Shown in pieces: positions 16,699 through 25,363 of a stretch of DNA of 64,000 nucleotides (positions are counted from its first letter, which is position 1; every line of letters starts with the position of its first letter). The translations under genes and the position numbers were made by a program. Source of the DNA: Natrinema sp031626495 (GTDB lineage: Archaea; Halobacteriota; Halobacteria; Halobacteriales; Natrialbaceae); the NCBI RefSeq assembly GCF_031626495.1, contig NZ_JAMQOJ010000002.1, forward strand, positions 62,001 to 126,000, in the 5' to 3' direction. A model generated the notes under the pieces. That model did no database searches. It was not told where the DNA came from and saw nothing but the letters and a program-made list of their open reading frames with translations.

Positions 16699-17436
16699 TC
16701 AGTCCCGTAACCGCGCCAGTGTTCGCGCCCCGTTCTCGAGCGAGGCAGCCGGATCCACGGGTTCATCGTGTTCGTAAATCAGCCACTCGGTGCCGGCGTC
16801 GCGTGCCGCCGCCGCACAGGCGTCGATGTCGACCTCCCCGTCGCCGAGTTCGACGGGCTGGCCGTCGGCGACGTCCTTGATATGGACCAGCGGGACGCGC
16901 CCCTCGAGTCGCTCGAGCAGCGCGACCGGACCGTATCCCGCCGCGTTCGCCCAGCCCACGTCGAGTTCGATCGACAGGGCGTCGTCGGTCTCGTCGATCA
17001 GGAGCTCGAAGGCGCTCCGCTCGTCGCCCTCGAGGGCGACGAACTCGTGGTCGTGGTTGTGATATCCCAGCGCGAGTCCGCGGTCCGCGAGCCGGCCGGC
17101 GAGTGTCGAGAGCCGGGTTGCGGTCTCCCGAACGGCCGCCGCATTCTCGAAATAGCTGTCGTCGAGATACGGGACGACGACCCGATCGCAGTCGAGAGCC
17201 GCGCAGGTCTCGGCCGCTCCGCCGGGATCGTCCTCGAGCGCGTCGATTCCGATATGGGCGGCTGCGGCCTCGAGGCCGACCTCCTCGAGGACGGTCGCCG
17301 CTTCGTCCGGCGACGTCTCCCCGAACCCTGCGAACTCGACGCCGTCGAAGTCGGTCTCGCCGACGCGGCGAAGCAGCGTCGGAAGTCCGTCTTCTAGCTC
17401 CCGCAGTGTATACAACTGGATCCCGGTTCGGATCAT
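16699..17436 (-). CDS. sugar phosphate isomerase/epimerase (xylose isomerase-like TIM barrel)
   Basis: 245 aa from the ATG at 17436 (MIRTGIQLYTLREL); the frame opens earlier but without protein character. AP-endonuclease-2/xylose-isomerase-like barrel motifs are present: GIQLYTLR at the start, FDGVEFAGFG on strand 2, AAAHIGID, LGYHNHDHEF (metal-binding His), ELDVGWANAAG (Glu/Asp) and VHIKDV. These fit a divalent-metal epimerase or isomerase acting on an inositol- or keto-sugar-type substrate. The exact reaction is unknown. No partner genes of a sugar pathway are nearby. Confidence 0.8.
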   Translation of the reverse strand: MIRTGIQLYTLRELEDGLPTLLRRVGETDFDGVEFAGFGETSPDEAATVLEEVGLEAAAAHIGIDALEDDPGGAAETCAALDCDRVVVPYLDDSYFENAAAVRETATRLSTLAGRLADRGLALGYHNHDHEFVALEGDERSAFELLIDETDDALSIELDVGWANAAGYGPVALLERLEGRVPLVHIKDVADGQPVELGDGEVDIDACAAAARDAGTEWLIYEHDEPVDPAASLENGARTLARLRD

Positions 17437-17755
17437 GTCGTCAACGGTAGCACGCGGGGAGTGAAAGAATGACACCCTGTGTCGACCGCGTACTCGGGAA
17501 TGTACGGTGGCATCGAGCGGTCCTTGATCGACAACTCGAGACTCCGACCAGTGCGCCTCGTCTAGCGACCGACCGGTCGCCGAGCGGCCGTTGGCCATCG
17601 GTTGGAGTTACGTGGTCCAGTGGATTATGTCTACGAGAACAGAGCTAAGTCGCACGGGAATCCCTGATTCTGTTGCGAGTTCGGCTCGGTTAGCCCTTTT
17701 TCGATCCCGATTGAGGTCACAAAAGCTAGGTGATTTGCAACCAACCTAGAATCGA

Positions 17756-18418
17756 ATGCGACTCAAACAGTACGACTCTCGAGATGGGATGCGTGTCTGG
17801 CTCTCTAACAAAGAGCTTGACACGCTGATCGACTACGCCGAGACTCCCCACCAACGGCTCGCGTTCTTACTGGGTGGACGTGTCGGCCTGCGTCGGTCCG
17901 AAATTATTCGAATCACCCCGAACGCACTTGTAAAAAGTCCGACAGGAAAGCACGTTCGCATTTGGGAGGACTATACCAAGCGTGACCATTACCGCGAGCC
18001 ACCAATACCCGATAACGTCGAAGCGATCGCCGACACGCTGGCGTTCGAGCAAGCCGACGACGAGCCGCTCATCGATGTCGATGGAACGACTGTCTATCGA
18101 TGGGTACAGAAGGCCGCCAGCAACCTAGAGGGACAAACGGGCGATGAAGGTTGGACGTATCTCGATGTCCACGATCTCCGTCGTACGTGGGGGACATCCC
18201 TCCTCGAGCAAGGGGTGCTCCCGTCGGTAGTAATGGCGTGGGGTGGCTGGACCGACTGGGATACCTTCCGAGACCACTGCCTCGGCGAATTCTCTCCAGA
18301 AGCGATCAAACGCGAGCGTTCTAAAGTCGACTTTCTGAACGGTAGCGGCCATGGAACCGAGCCAGAAAATCGCCTTTCTACGCTACCTCCTGTCGGATCA
18401 GATACCGGGATGAACTAG
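17756..18418 (+). CDS. tyrosine recombinase with Cys at the nucleophile position
   Basis: 220 aa, haloarchaeal phage-integrase type. Active-site residues visible are Arg46 (GRVGLRRSEI), Lys75 (YTKRD), His139 and Arg142 (VHDLRRTWG) and Trp165 (GGWTDWDTF). The nucleophile should be the Tyr in the conserved block DHYLGEFSPEA of this family, but the codon at 18278-18280 is TGC, giving DHCLGEF. Everything else is intact, so a single A-to-G change probably inactivated strand cleavage. It may now act only as a DNA-binding protein or be a recent pseudogene. The upstream 17437-17755 has no gene. Confidence 0.75.
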   Translation: MRLKQYDSRDGMRVWLSNKELDTLIDYAETPHQRLAFLLGGRVGLRRSEIIRITPNALVKSPTGKHVRIWEDYTKRDHYREPPIPDNVEAIADTLAFEQADDEPLIDVDGTTVYRWVQKAASNLEGQTGDEGWTYLDVHDLRRTWGTSLLEQGVLPSVVMAWGGWTDWDTFRDHCLGEFSPEAIKRERSKVDFLNGSGHGTEPENRLSTLPPVGSDTGMN

Positions 18419-18790
18419 TTACTGTACCCTGATACGAATGGCCCGTATGATGCCGTTCGACGGGCTTTCGTCACCGCGCGGAGGATATACGCGCTCGATA
18501 CACGAGCGAGACGAGCGTCGTGAGAAGCGGTACTTCGACTACGACCACCGGACGCCGTATGATAACGCCGAGTCCGTAATGTTTGGATACCTAAAATCCT
18601 AACCGCGGCGATCGTCACGGCCGGTATTTCGATAGCGATCAACAGTCGGGAGAGGCGCGCCAATTGCCGTTCGACGACCGTTTCGAGGAGTGCCGTGCAG
18701 CGTCGATTTCGACGACCGAGTCTTTGATCTCCTTTAGTTTCGCCGTCGACTCCTCGCCACGGTCGGACGATCCGTCTGGGGTCGCTGAAT
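18415..18790 (-). pseudogene. eroded membrane-protein gene
   Basis: Protein-like segments appear in three minus-strand frames in the right order: ESTAKLKEIKDSVVEID, then LETVVERQLARLSRLLIAI with IPAVTIAAV, then VVVVEVPLLTTLVSLVY in another frame, then SSAYILRAVTKARRTASYG before a stop at 18415. This is what a two-helix haloarchaeal membrane protein with several frameshifts would look like. No single open frame spans it. The region up to 19291 shows nothing else. Confidence 0.5.
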
Positions 18791-18799
18791 CCAGTATAA

Positions 18800-19291
18800 T
18801 GGGACGAAATACCGTAGTTGGGCATAACGACGAGCGTCTACAGCATGTAGTTGGAGAGTAGTTACGGGGGTGGCGAGCAGACGGCCGCGGCCAGCCGCGA
18901 GCGGCTCGCGTAGCCAGCGGCCGTTGATGACCGAGGTACGATTTCCACGGTCGCATGGAAGGGACGGACGCAGAGTGGCGTCAGTCCCTGTCACAGCCTT
19001 GGGAAGACTTGAACGCGGTGTCCCAGGTGGTCCAGTGCTGGCACAGTCGGTGGGGATCGTGTGCCGGTGCGATACAGGGTGATCTACCCCGGTAGGTCAA
19101 TCGGATGAGGCCACATCCGTTTCCTTGGGTAGATCGTGTGAATGTGTGGCAGTGAGACGAATAGGCATTAGCCCGACGAGTTCAAGCAGGCGACGCTGTC
19201 TGTGACTTTGCGGGTGACTTCTATTATTGGCCGTGTTCGTTGCTCTCAATCGGATTTAGGGCAATGCCGGAAAGTGAAAACTTGAGATATA
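18800..19291. other. intergenic region, no gene seen
   Basis: About 490 bases with no protein-like frame on either strand and no clear repeat copy. Confidence 0.4.
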
Positions 19292-19732
19292 TTACGCGCG
19301 AGTAGGGGTGTGTTCGGGGGTGTCGGCCTTGCTGTTGGCGTAGGCGTTGTAGGCTGAGAGGGCAACCGTGATCAGTCCGCCGGCGGCGGTGCTCGTCGCG
19401 AGCAGACCGCTTCCCATCTCGATGACTGCCGGCGAGACGAGCGCCCAGAGCCCGAGCAGTGTGGTCAGCGAGGCGACGCCAACGCTCGCCAGTCGATCCC
19501 GCGACAGGCGGACGAAATTATAGCCGGCGAGTAGGAAGATTGCTGTGCCGGTGAGGGTGTCGTTCCAGACCGCCGCCTCCGTGGACTCGAACATGAACGG
19601 ATAGGCGACGAGCCCCAGACCAGCCAGGGCGACGATCGCGCTCACCCACTGCATCGTGTCCGTGTTGAGGGTGTTACGGCGGTCGATCTCGGTGGTGTGA
19701 TTCGCTTCCGGATTGGTCGGTGTGTCACTCAT
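19292..19732 (-). CDS. SPW-repeat membrane protein
   Basis: 146 aa from the ATG at 19732 (MSDTPTNPEA). It has four hydrophobic helices arranged as two SPW-type repeats: MQWVSAIVALAGLGLVAYP with WNDTLTGTAIFLLAGYNF, and LGLWALVSPAVIEMGSG with AAGGLITVALSAYNAYA. The SPW family are small integral membrane proteins of unknown function, common in haloarchaea and Actinobacteria. The first 40 residues are polar and probably cytoplasmic. Confidence 0.75.
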   Translation of the reverse strand: MSDTPTNPEANHTTEIDRRNTLNTDTMQWVSAIVALAGLGLVAYPFMFESTEAAVWNDTLTGTAIFLLAGYNFVRLSRDRLASVGVASLTTLLGLWALVSPAVIEMGSGLLATSTAAGGLITVALSAYNAYANSKADTPEHTPTRA

Positions 19733-19836
19733 AGTTGCCTCTACAACTTGGGAGTCGACTGGCAAGCAAAGGGGCAGTGGCTGCGCTCGCCGGGAACCGT
19801 CCTTCAGTCGGTTGTGTTCGCTGATCAGTTCTTTAG

Positions 19837-19980
19837 CTGTACTGAGTGATCACCACTTTCGCAAATCGGGCCTGATTTCGTGCGACATTCGTGCCCCGTA
19901 TTCAGCACGACCCGGCTCAACCTATACGAATATTGGTAGAGATCGTGTGCTGAAGACAGAGGGTGGATTCAGCACTGGAA
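19837..19980 (+). repeat. dispersed intergenic repeat, copy 10
   Basis: A full copy: TGTACTGAGTGATCACCAC, GCAAATCGGGCCTGATTTCG, CGTATTCAGCACGACC, then GATCGTGTGCTGAAGACAG and GATTCAGCAC. The two cores form an inverted repeat around about 37 bases. Confidence 0.75.
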
Positions 19981-20052
19981 TCGCCTTCTATCCATAGCGT
20001 CCTGAGTGAGATCTCTTAGGGATCTATAACTGTGGATCAATCATCACGAGTC

Positions 20053-21291
20053 TTAGTGTCGAACCGATTCTTCGCTGATAGGGGCCTCCCACAGGAGGAT
20101 GGTCGCTGCCCCGACGACGAGAACAACACCACCGACACCCAGTGCGAATAGCGGAGAGACGACATCGGATATGACGCCACTCCCGAGTTGAAATGGGACA
20201 ACGGCGAGGCCGCTGACCATCGCCATCGCGCTCAGAACGGTGGCGCGACCGAGTGTCTCTACGTGATCGTTGATGTACTGTCCGGCGAACGATCGTGTGA
20301 CGTCCGAGACTCCTCGGATTAGGAGGAAAGTCGGAAGGGCGAGCACCGGCAGAAGGTACATTCCGATCAACGCGCCACCAACAGCGAACGGGAGGACGAC
20401 AAACCACATTCGCAGTCCGATCGTCTCTCTGATTGTCCCCGTATAGTAGTTGAGGACTGCGCCGACGAGACTATACGCTGCATAGAACCATCCCAGCAAG
20501 GCTTCGACTTGCGATTGCGGGATGCCGAGGTCGAGAACCACCGTCTCGAAAATCGGCTGGAGAAAGACGAACACGAGGTACGTGACCGCGGCGTATAGAA
20601 CGTAGTAGTAGAGCAAGAACGCTCGCAGACGACGGCGAGCGAGGACCTCCTTCACGATACGAACTGTTTGGCGGAGACTCAACTCTTCGGTAGCCGCTTC
20701 CTTGTACGTCTCTGGTTCGTCGAGCGTGAGCAGTACTACAACCCCGAGACTCGTCACGCCCGCGGCGATGAACCACGGATACGAGAGATCAATGCTTCCA
20801 AGATACCCACCAAGAATCGCCGCAACGGCACCGACGGCCAATGCCGCCGACTCTCCGTGTCCTCGAACGCGAGCGAATTCATCTTCTGAAAGGTCGTCGG
20901 TGAGAGTATCGTAGAGCCATGCGTCTTCGCTCCCGGACCGGAAATTATAGCCCAGTGACCAGCAGACGTAAAGGCCCGCCAGCGGGAGAAACGAGTTCGA
21001 CAAACCGATACCGAGGAGGGTCAGAGATATGAGTGATGTCCCGATGAGGAGACTATTACGTCGGCCAACGCGATCACCAACGTAGCCCGTCGGTATCTCC
21101 CCGAACAACGTTGTCAGGTTGTAGAGCGCCTCCAGAATCGCAATCTGTGTGAACGAAAGTCCCTGTGCCAGAAAAAAGAGGTACATGATGGGGCGGTAGA
21201 ACTCGACCGCCTTTGTCGACTTATATATGTAATATTTTAGGATATTTCCGGAGATAGCTCCCCCGAGGCCATCACCTGAACCACTTGCCAT
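20053..21291 (-). CDS. MFS transporter
   Basis: 412 aa with 12 predicted helices. The loop 2-3 motif is present as GYVGDRVGRRNSLLIG, typical of major facilitator transporters. A central cytoplasmic loop (about residues 175-205) contains an acidic/basic stretch (EPETYKEAATEEL). Close relatives in haloarchaea are annotated only as MFS permeases, so the substrate is unknown. It is probably a secondary drug or metabolite exporter in the cytoplasmic membrane. A TATA-like AT-rich stretch lies just upstream. It is a single-gene unit between repeat copies 10 and 11. Confidence 0.8.
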   Translation of the reverse strand: MASGSGDGLGGAISGNILKYYIYKSTKAVEFYRPIMYLFFLAQGLSFTQIAILEALYNLTTLFGEIPTGYVGDRVGRRNSLLIGTSLISLTLLGIGLSNSFLPLAGLYVCWSLGYNFRSGSEDAWLYDTLTDDLSEDEFARVRGHGESAALAVGAVAAILGGYLGSIDLSYPWFIAAGVTSLGVVVLLTLDEPETYKEAATEELSLRQTVRIVKEVLARRRLRAFLLYYYVLYAAVTYLVFVFLQPIFETVVLDLGIPQSQVEALLGWFYAAYSLVGAVLNYYTGTIRETIGLRMWFVVLPFAVGGALIGMYLLPVLALPTFLLIRGVSDVTRSFAGQYINDHVETLGRATVLSAMAMVSGLAVVPFQLGSGVISDVVSPLFALGVGGVVLVVGAATILLWEAPISEESVRH

Positions 21292-21420
21292 ACGTGTACT
21301 GGCAAACGAAGAGTTGGCTAGTATATCCTGTTATTACGGTACAACCCCTCGAGCACATATCTCGGAATATTTGGCCGGTACACTCGCTCTATCAATCGCT
21401 CTGGGATGTCGCCGGTCGAT

Positions 21421-21530
21421 GACTGATGAGTGATCGATGCGCGCACTATAATCAGCACGGCCCTCTTGACAGAGGCAGAGTAGTTGGCCACGGCGCTGCT
21501 GAATAGAAAGCACCCATCCTTCAGTGCCTT
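21421..21530 (+). repeat. dispersed intergenic repeat, copy 11
   Basis: CTATAATCAGCACGG and GCTGCTGAATAGAAAG form the two cores around about 40 bases. TTCAGTGC follows. Confidence 0.6.
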
Positions 21531-21569
21531 ATCCCAGTTTTATTGTGACGGCTCTCTCACAGGAGAGGT

Positions 21570-22406
21570 ATGAGGCTGAAACGTTGGATGCGACGACACA
21601 CGCTGGCCGCGTTCGGCCTAGTCACCTACGGGTGGACGTGGGATACAGTTTTCTTCGTGTTCGACTTGTGGGACGTGATTCCGGTGACGCTACCTCGGGT
21701 GTGGGGGCCAGCGATCGCAGCCATCGTGGTGATTTGGGCCAGCAAGACCCCGCTCCGCACCTGGGCCCGGCAGCGACTCACCTGGCGCGTCCCGCCGCGC
21801 TACCTTCTGGTTGCAGTGTTCATCCCGATCGGTATCACGAACGTCCAGCCGTTTCTCGAGGCTGTCGGTGGTGGGACAGTCGACTACGACCCACCCGCGC
21901 CAATCTATGGGATGGCCGCCTTCGTGGTCGCCAACATGGTTCTGTTCGGTGGAACGGAGGAACTCGGCTGGCGTGGGATTGCCCAGCCGCGACTACAACA
22001 ACGATTGTCAGTGTTCACCTCTGGCCTCATCATCGGCGTAGGGTGGTGGATTTGGCATTTCCCGTTGTTTTTCACAGGTAACCCCAACTACACGTTCCAG
22101 GTACTGCCACTGTTGACGTACACGCTGTTTATTCTGGGCGCCTCCGTGGTGCTTGGAGCGTTCGTCAACATCGTCGAAGGGACCCTCCTCCCGGTGATAC
22201 TGATGCATGCGTCAGTGAACGCGGGGGCGCTATTCGCCGTAGGGGGCGGCTTTCTTGAGGGATCGGCGCTTGTTCCACTGCTGGTCGGGTCCGGCCTGTG
22301 GTGGGTGCTGGCTGGGATTCTCCTCGGGGTGTACGGCCGGTCAATGACTCCGAAAACCAACACTAGATCGGTCGCTCCTCCAACTGATGAACACCTAGCC
22401 AACTGA
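21570..22406 (+). CDS. CPBP-family intramembrane protease
   Basis: 278 aa starting at ATG 21570. Multi-pass membrane protein with the CPBP/Abi motifs: EELGWRGIAQPRL near residue 129 (double Glu and Arg), WWIWHFPLFF with the second-motif His, and ILMHASVNAG near the end. It is a homologue of the 9153-10037 protein, with the same order of helices and similar N-terminus (RHTLAAFGLVTYGWTW versus RHRLVAFLLITYSFTW). It is probably a membrane protease or peptide-processing enzyme. No precursor peptide or partner is evident nearby. Confidence 0.8.
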   Translation: MRLKRWMRRHTLAAFGLVTYGWTWDTVFFVFDLWDVIPVTLPRVWGPAIAAIVVIWASKTPLRTWARQRLTWRVPPRYLLVAVFIPIGITNVQPFLEAVGGGTVDYDPPAPIYGMAAFVVANMVLFGGTEELGWRGIAQPRLQQRLSVFTSGLIIGVGWWIWHFPLFFTGNPNYTFQVLPLLTYTLFILGASVVLGAFVNIVEGTLLPVILMHASVNAGALFAVGGGFLEGSALVPLLVGSGLWWVLAGILLGVYGRSMTPKTNTRSVAPPTDEHLAN

Positions 22407-22489
22407 ACGCGCCTCGGTGTAACGCACCTGCGGTCCTACCTCGTAGAACAACTGCGCTAAGCTCCAGAGAATTGAACCCTTCCCCTGCA

Positions 22490-22600
22490 CAACTCATTCT
22501 CTATATTCAGCAGGTAATTTCTGATGCCTATCCGAGAGATGGGCATCTGCTCCGGTAACGCCTTCGTCTGTATTCAGCACGCCACTCTTGCCAGTAGATC
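22490..22600 (+). repeat. dispersed intergenic repeat, copy 12
   Basis: CTATATTCAGCAGG at about 22501-22514 and CTGTATTCAGCACGCC at about 22568-22583 lie in direct orientation. These look like two overlapping partial copies. The rest of 22407-23070 holds repeat C copy 1 and no gene. Confidence 0.55.
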
Positions 22601-22805
22601 AATAGTTCGAACCTGGAAACCTAGAGTAAACAACCGGACCAATAGACGGCATAAATGATATGAAATCGGGGACTGAGGGACTCGCGCGCGATCCGACGAT
22701 GTTGGCTTCTACAAAATGGATTCCATCGAATTGCCTCGGTTCTCTCCATCTTGAAAATCTGGGGACACCTCTCCAGGGAACTCTCAGGAGAAGATTCTGC
22801 GCGGA

Positions 22806-22915
22806 ATCATCAACAAAATTCTAAGATTTTAGGCCGGGATTATCTATTGATTTTGTGAGAGTAGTACCAGATCTACTGACAGTCAGAGTAGCAAGATATA
22901 ACAGAATAGATGGAA
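22806..22915 (+). repeat. repeat family C, copy 1
   Basis: About 108 bases aligning without gaps to 24238-24347 at roughly 70 percent identity. Shared blocks include AACAAAATT, CCGGGATT, TGATTTTGTGAG, CTGACAGTC and CAGAATAGA. Together the two copies bracket the winged-HTH/TumE-like gene pair. Confidence 0.65.
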
Positions 22916-23070
22916 CAGGGCTTACTAGTCCTCGGTATTCTTTCAGGAATTCGTAGTTTGTGCTCGGCCCTTGATATAAAGCTACGAATTGAGGCGAGAT
23001 TACTGCACTTCGATTGAAGGAATATAGTTCCATAGCAAAGGACTATGTTACCCCAATACGAAGTGAGCAT

Positions 23071-23661
23071 GTGACTGGTTCAACTGGCCCCGGAGAGTTC
23101 GACGATGTCGACGAGGCGGTTGGCGCGGAATGGGAAGACGAGACCACTCCTTACGAGCGCGTCCGCGAAGTCATTAGTCGCGCCTACACCCCGGTCTCCG
23201 CAGACTCCGTCGCTGACACTGCACGCACGTCGCCGAAGACAGCACGAAAACACCTCAACGCCCTCGATGATGAAGGATTCGTCACGACCGATACTGGCGA
23301 GAACGGTGGCACGACCTACCGACGCTCACCGGAGTCGCTCGTTGTTGAACAGGCGGCTGATATCAGAGAGCACGTCTCGACGGAGGAGTTGATCGCCCGC
23401 GTCTCGGAAATGCGAGAGCGCATTAGCGACTTTCAGGCCGAATACGGCGTCGAATCACCAGAGGAGTTACTCGTCGAACGAACAAACCAAACCCTGTCCG
23501 AGGCAGCCACAACCCACGACAATCTCGACCCTGAGACGATCCGGGAGTGGCAGACGACGCGTCGGAACCTCGCGTTTGCCAACGCTGCGCTCTCGATCGC
23601 CAACGCTGAACGATTCGTTGGCGAGGAGTCAGGACCGAACGGAAGCGCACTCGCCCAGTAA
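23071..23661 (+). CDS. winged-HTH protein (DUF7342-like), likely antitoxin or regulator
   Basis: 196 aa if started at GTG 23071; the frame opens at 23014 but that part overlaps AT-rich repeat-like sequence. Residues about 30-95 form a winged helix-turn-helix (SADSVADTARTSPKTARKHL as recognition region, then a wing with GTTYRRSP). The C-terminal half is helical (LVVEQAADIREHVS and ISDFQAEYG) and ends ANAALSIANAERFVG. This matches, as I recall, the haloarchaeal DUF7342 family. It is followed after only 3 bases by a TumE-like gene, so it probably represses the pair or neutralises its partner. Confidence 0.7.
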   Translation: MTGSTGPGEFDDVDEAVGAEWEDETTPYERVREVISRAYTPVSADSVADTARTSPKTARKHLNALDDEGFVTTDTGENGGTTYRRSPESLVVEQAADIREHVSTEELIARVSEMRERISDFQAEYGVESPEELLVERTNQTLSEAATTHDNLDPETIREWQTTRRNLAFANAALSIANAERFVGEESGPNGSALAQ

Positions 23662-23664
23662 CAG

Positions 23665-24147
23665 ATGGGAGGGGATAGTACGGCGGAGGAAGGGCACTCG
23701 CTTAGAGGTCCGATTGACCGGGCAGCTCTTCTCGCCATTCGAGAGGTGTTCAACGCCGACGAGTCGCTAGCGACCGCGGAGTTAGACGATTATCTGGATC
23801 CGAAGGTGCTCGAAGTCACATACGATGATGGCCTTTGCAGAGCCGAAACGGCGCGCATCGACGTCCAGTGGACAACACAAAACGACTACAAGTTCCATTA
23901 TACAGATTCATGCGGCGTGAATCTCCGGTGGGGGAAGCATCCGCACAATAATGATTACGTCAACGTCCATGGGCTCGAACATCACCATCCGCCGCCGGAT
24001 GCATCCGTCGATCCGAGCGAGGTTGAGGATTCCTGTATTACCCAATCACCGGAGAAACTGGTTACGCGGGCAGTTCTCAAGCTATGGCGAGTCGCCTACC
24101 ACGCTGAATCGCTCTCTCCGTTGAACGCAGGGAGCAATCCGCCCTAA
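23665..24147 (+). CDS. TumE-like protein (candidate toxin)
   Basis: 160 aa. The core (residues 45-115) reads YDDGLCRAETARIDVQW, NDYKFHYTDSCGVNLRWGKH, then a His-rich HGLEHHHPPPDAS. The order of a short beta-sheet, a FHY motif, a Trp-Gly-x-His strand and an H-H-PPP segment is that of the TumE-type toxin family (DUF6516). This is knowledge from family resemblance; activity is not shown. It is directly downstream of and probably co-translated with the winged-HTH gene. Toxicity and cognate pairing are inference. Repeat family C flanks the pair. Confidence 0.6.
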   Translation: MGGDSTAEEGHSLRGPIDRAALLAIREVFNADESLATAELDDYLDPKVLEVTYDDGLCRAETARIDVQWTTQNDYKFHYTDSCGVNLRWGKHPHNNDYVNVHGLEHHHPPPDASVDPSEVEDSCITQSPEKLVTRAVLKLWRVAYHAESLSPLNAGSNPP

Positions 24148-24237
24148 CGATCGAACAAGAGGGAGTTGGTGGACCCCCTCATCTAATTCCACGGGGAGAA
24201 TTGGAGTGCACAGGACACGCAGAGCTGGTTCTGTGTG

Positions 24238-24347
24238 ATATTATAAACAAAATTATAAGAAACTAGACCGGGATTGTATGCTGATTTTGTGAGTACTGTA
24301 CCAAGACCACTGACAGTCTTGGTGGCAAAACATAGCAGAATAGAGGA
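24238..24347 (+). repeat. repeat family C, copy 2
   Basis: Direct repeat of 22806-22915, about 1.43 kb downstream. It lies about 40 bases before repeat B copy 2. Because of it, two unrelated minus-strand open frames look similar (TLTKSIDNPGL versus VLTKSAYNPGL). Confidence 0.65.
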
Positions 24348-24387
24348 CGCCGGCGGCCAATTATTGCGCTGCATATGTGTGGGCGCT

Positions 24388-24465
24388 GCAGGTTCCGGTT
24401 CGACGGTCGAACGAATCGTCCTTTGCGACATGAGGCGGCCGAGCTCGATCGACTCAACCTCGCCG
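24388..24465 (+). repeat. repeat family B, copy 2
   Basis: Ungapped match to 10086-10158 (GGTCGAACGAATCG, CCTTTG, TGAGGCGGCCGA). The remaining intergenic sequence to 24727 has no gene. Confidence 0.6.
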
Positions 24466-24727
24466 CTTTTGACAACTAATGGATTGGCTTGCACCTCCCA
24501 TACGGGACACAGCGTGCGAATTTCGCACGGAGTCATTTTGATCTGAGGACAACCAATTCGTATGGTATTGGTCGTGACTGAATAATTTGATTAGTATGGA
24601 CCGTCGCAAGTCGTTCCGGAATTGACCGCAGTACAGCGTACGGTTGCAGCGACACCCTGAACTGCAAACGGACCGATACTGAACTGAGTTGGTCTAGGTC
24701 TACACTCCCGTCGTCGGAATCTTGAAA

Positions 24728-25363
24728 TTAGGATCGGTTATTACGTATCATGAATTGACCAATGATCCGATCCTCGGCCCGACGAATCGTTTCACTAGCG
24801 CTCGACTTGTCTACATCAAGTATCTCCGCTAGTTTCTCAAGAGTACATTCTCTCGGCACGTCGAAATACCCTTGACGGTAGGCGACGGTCAAACATCTCT
24901 GTTGTCGGTCGGTCAGTAACTGGTCTCGTTCGTCGGTATGGACGAGTGTTAAGAGTTCGTACCGCCGCCCTCGCTCATCAAGTACCGCACGAAATGTGTC
25001 GAATTGGTCCTGTGTGGCGGTGAGGTCAAATTCCATCTCGCCGTTTTCGACGATGATTGGGAATTCCGGGGGGAGTGACGATTCCCAGAGAAATCCGTAG
25101 AGACCCTTTTCATTGGCTTCGTATTGCCCGATTGCATGCCGGTCATCTTCGTACAGCTGGTCGTACTTTGAAATGTCCTCGTGATTCCGAATCAAATCCG
25201 TGACCAGTGCGGGATCAGTGGCCCGCACTTCACCCAGTTCGAGAGCTCGATTGCCCTTCGGGACCCCCGTGAGTAGCCGCAGGGTCGCATCAGGGAAAGA
25301 TGTCGAGACGTCAGTGACCCAAACCTCGTCAGGAAGGTCCATCCGGAAGCGGGCGTTGATCAC
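24728..25363 (-). CDS. bat-type HTH transcriptional regulator
   Basis: 211 aa. The N-terminal 140 residues form a haloarchaeal sensor-like alpha/beta domain (LLTGVPKGNRALELGEV and DQFDTFRAVLDERGRRYELL). Residues 150-205 are the bacterio-opsin-activator HTH: LTDRQQRCLTVAYRQGYFDV, PRECTLEKLAEILDVD, then KSSASETIRRAEDRI. Such proteins act as gene-specific regulators in haloarchaea. The gene is divergent from the DUF4188/DoxX/SDR operon, with 175 bases between the starts, so it probably controls that operon. Confidence 0.85.
   Translation of the reverse strand: MINARFRMDLPDEVWVTDVSTSFPDATLRLLTGVPKGNRALELGEVRATDPALVTDLIRNHEDISKYDQLYEDDRHAIGQYEANEKGLYGFLWESSLPPEFPIIVENGEMEFDLTATQDQFDTFRAVLDERGRRYELLTLVHTDERDQLLTDRQQRCLTVAYRQGYFDVPRECTLEKLAEILDVDKSSASETIRRAEDRIIGQFMIRNNRS

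Noticed and set aside
22821..24536. Similar minus-strand open frames at 22821-23033 and 24183-24536 as a gene family
   Set aside because: The similarity is confined to the DNA repeats C (and B) and has no start signal or protein-like composition outside them.
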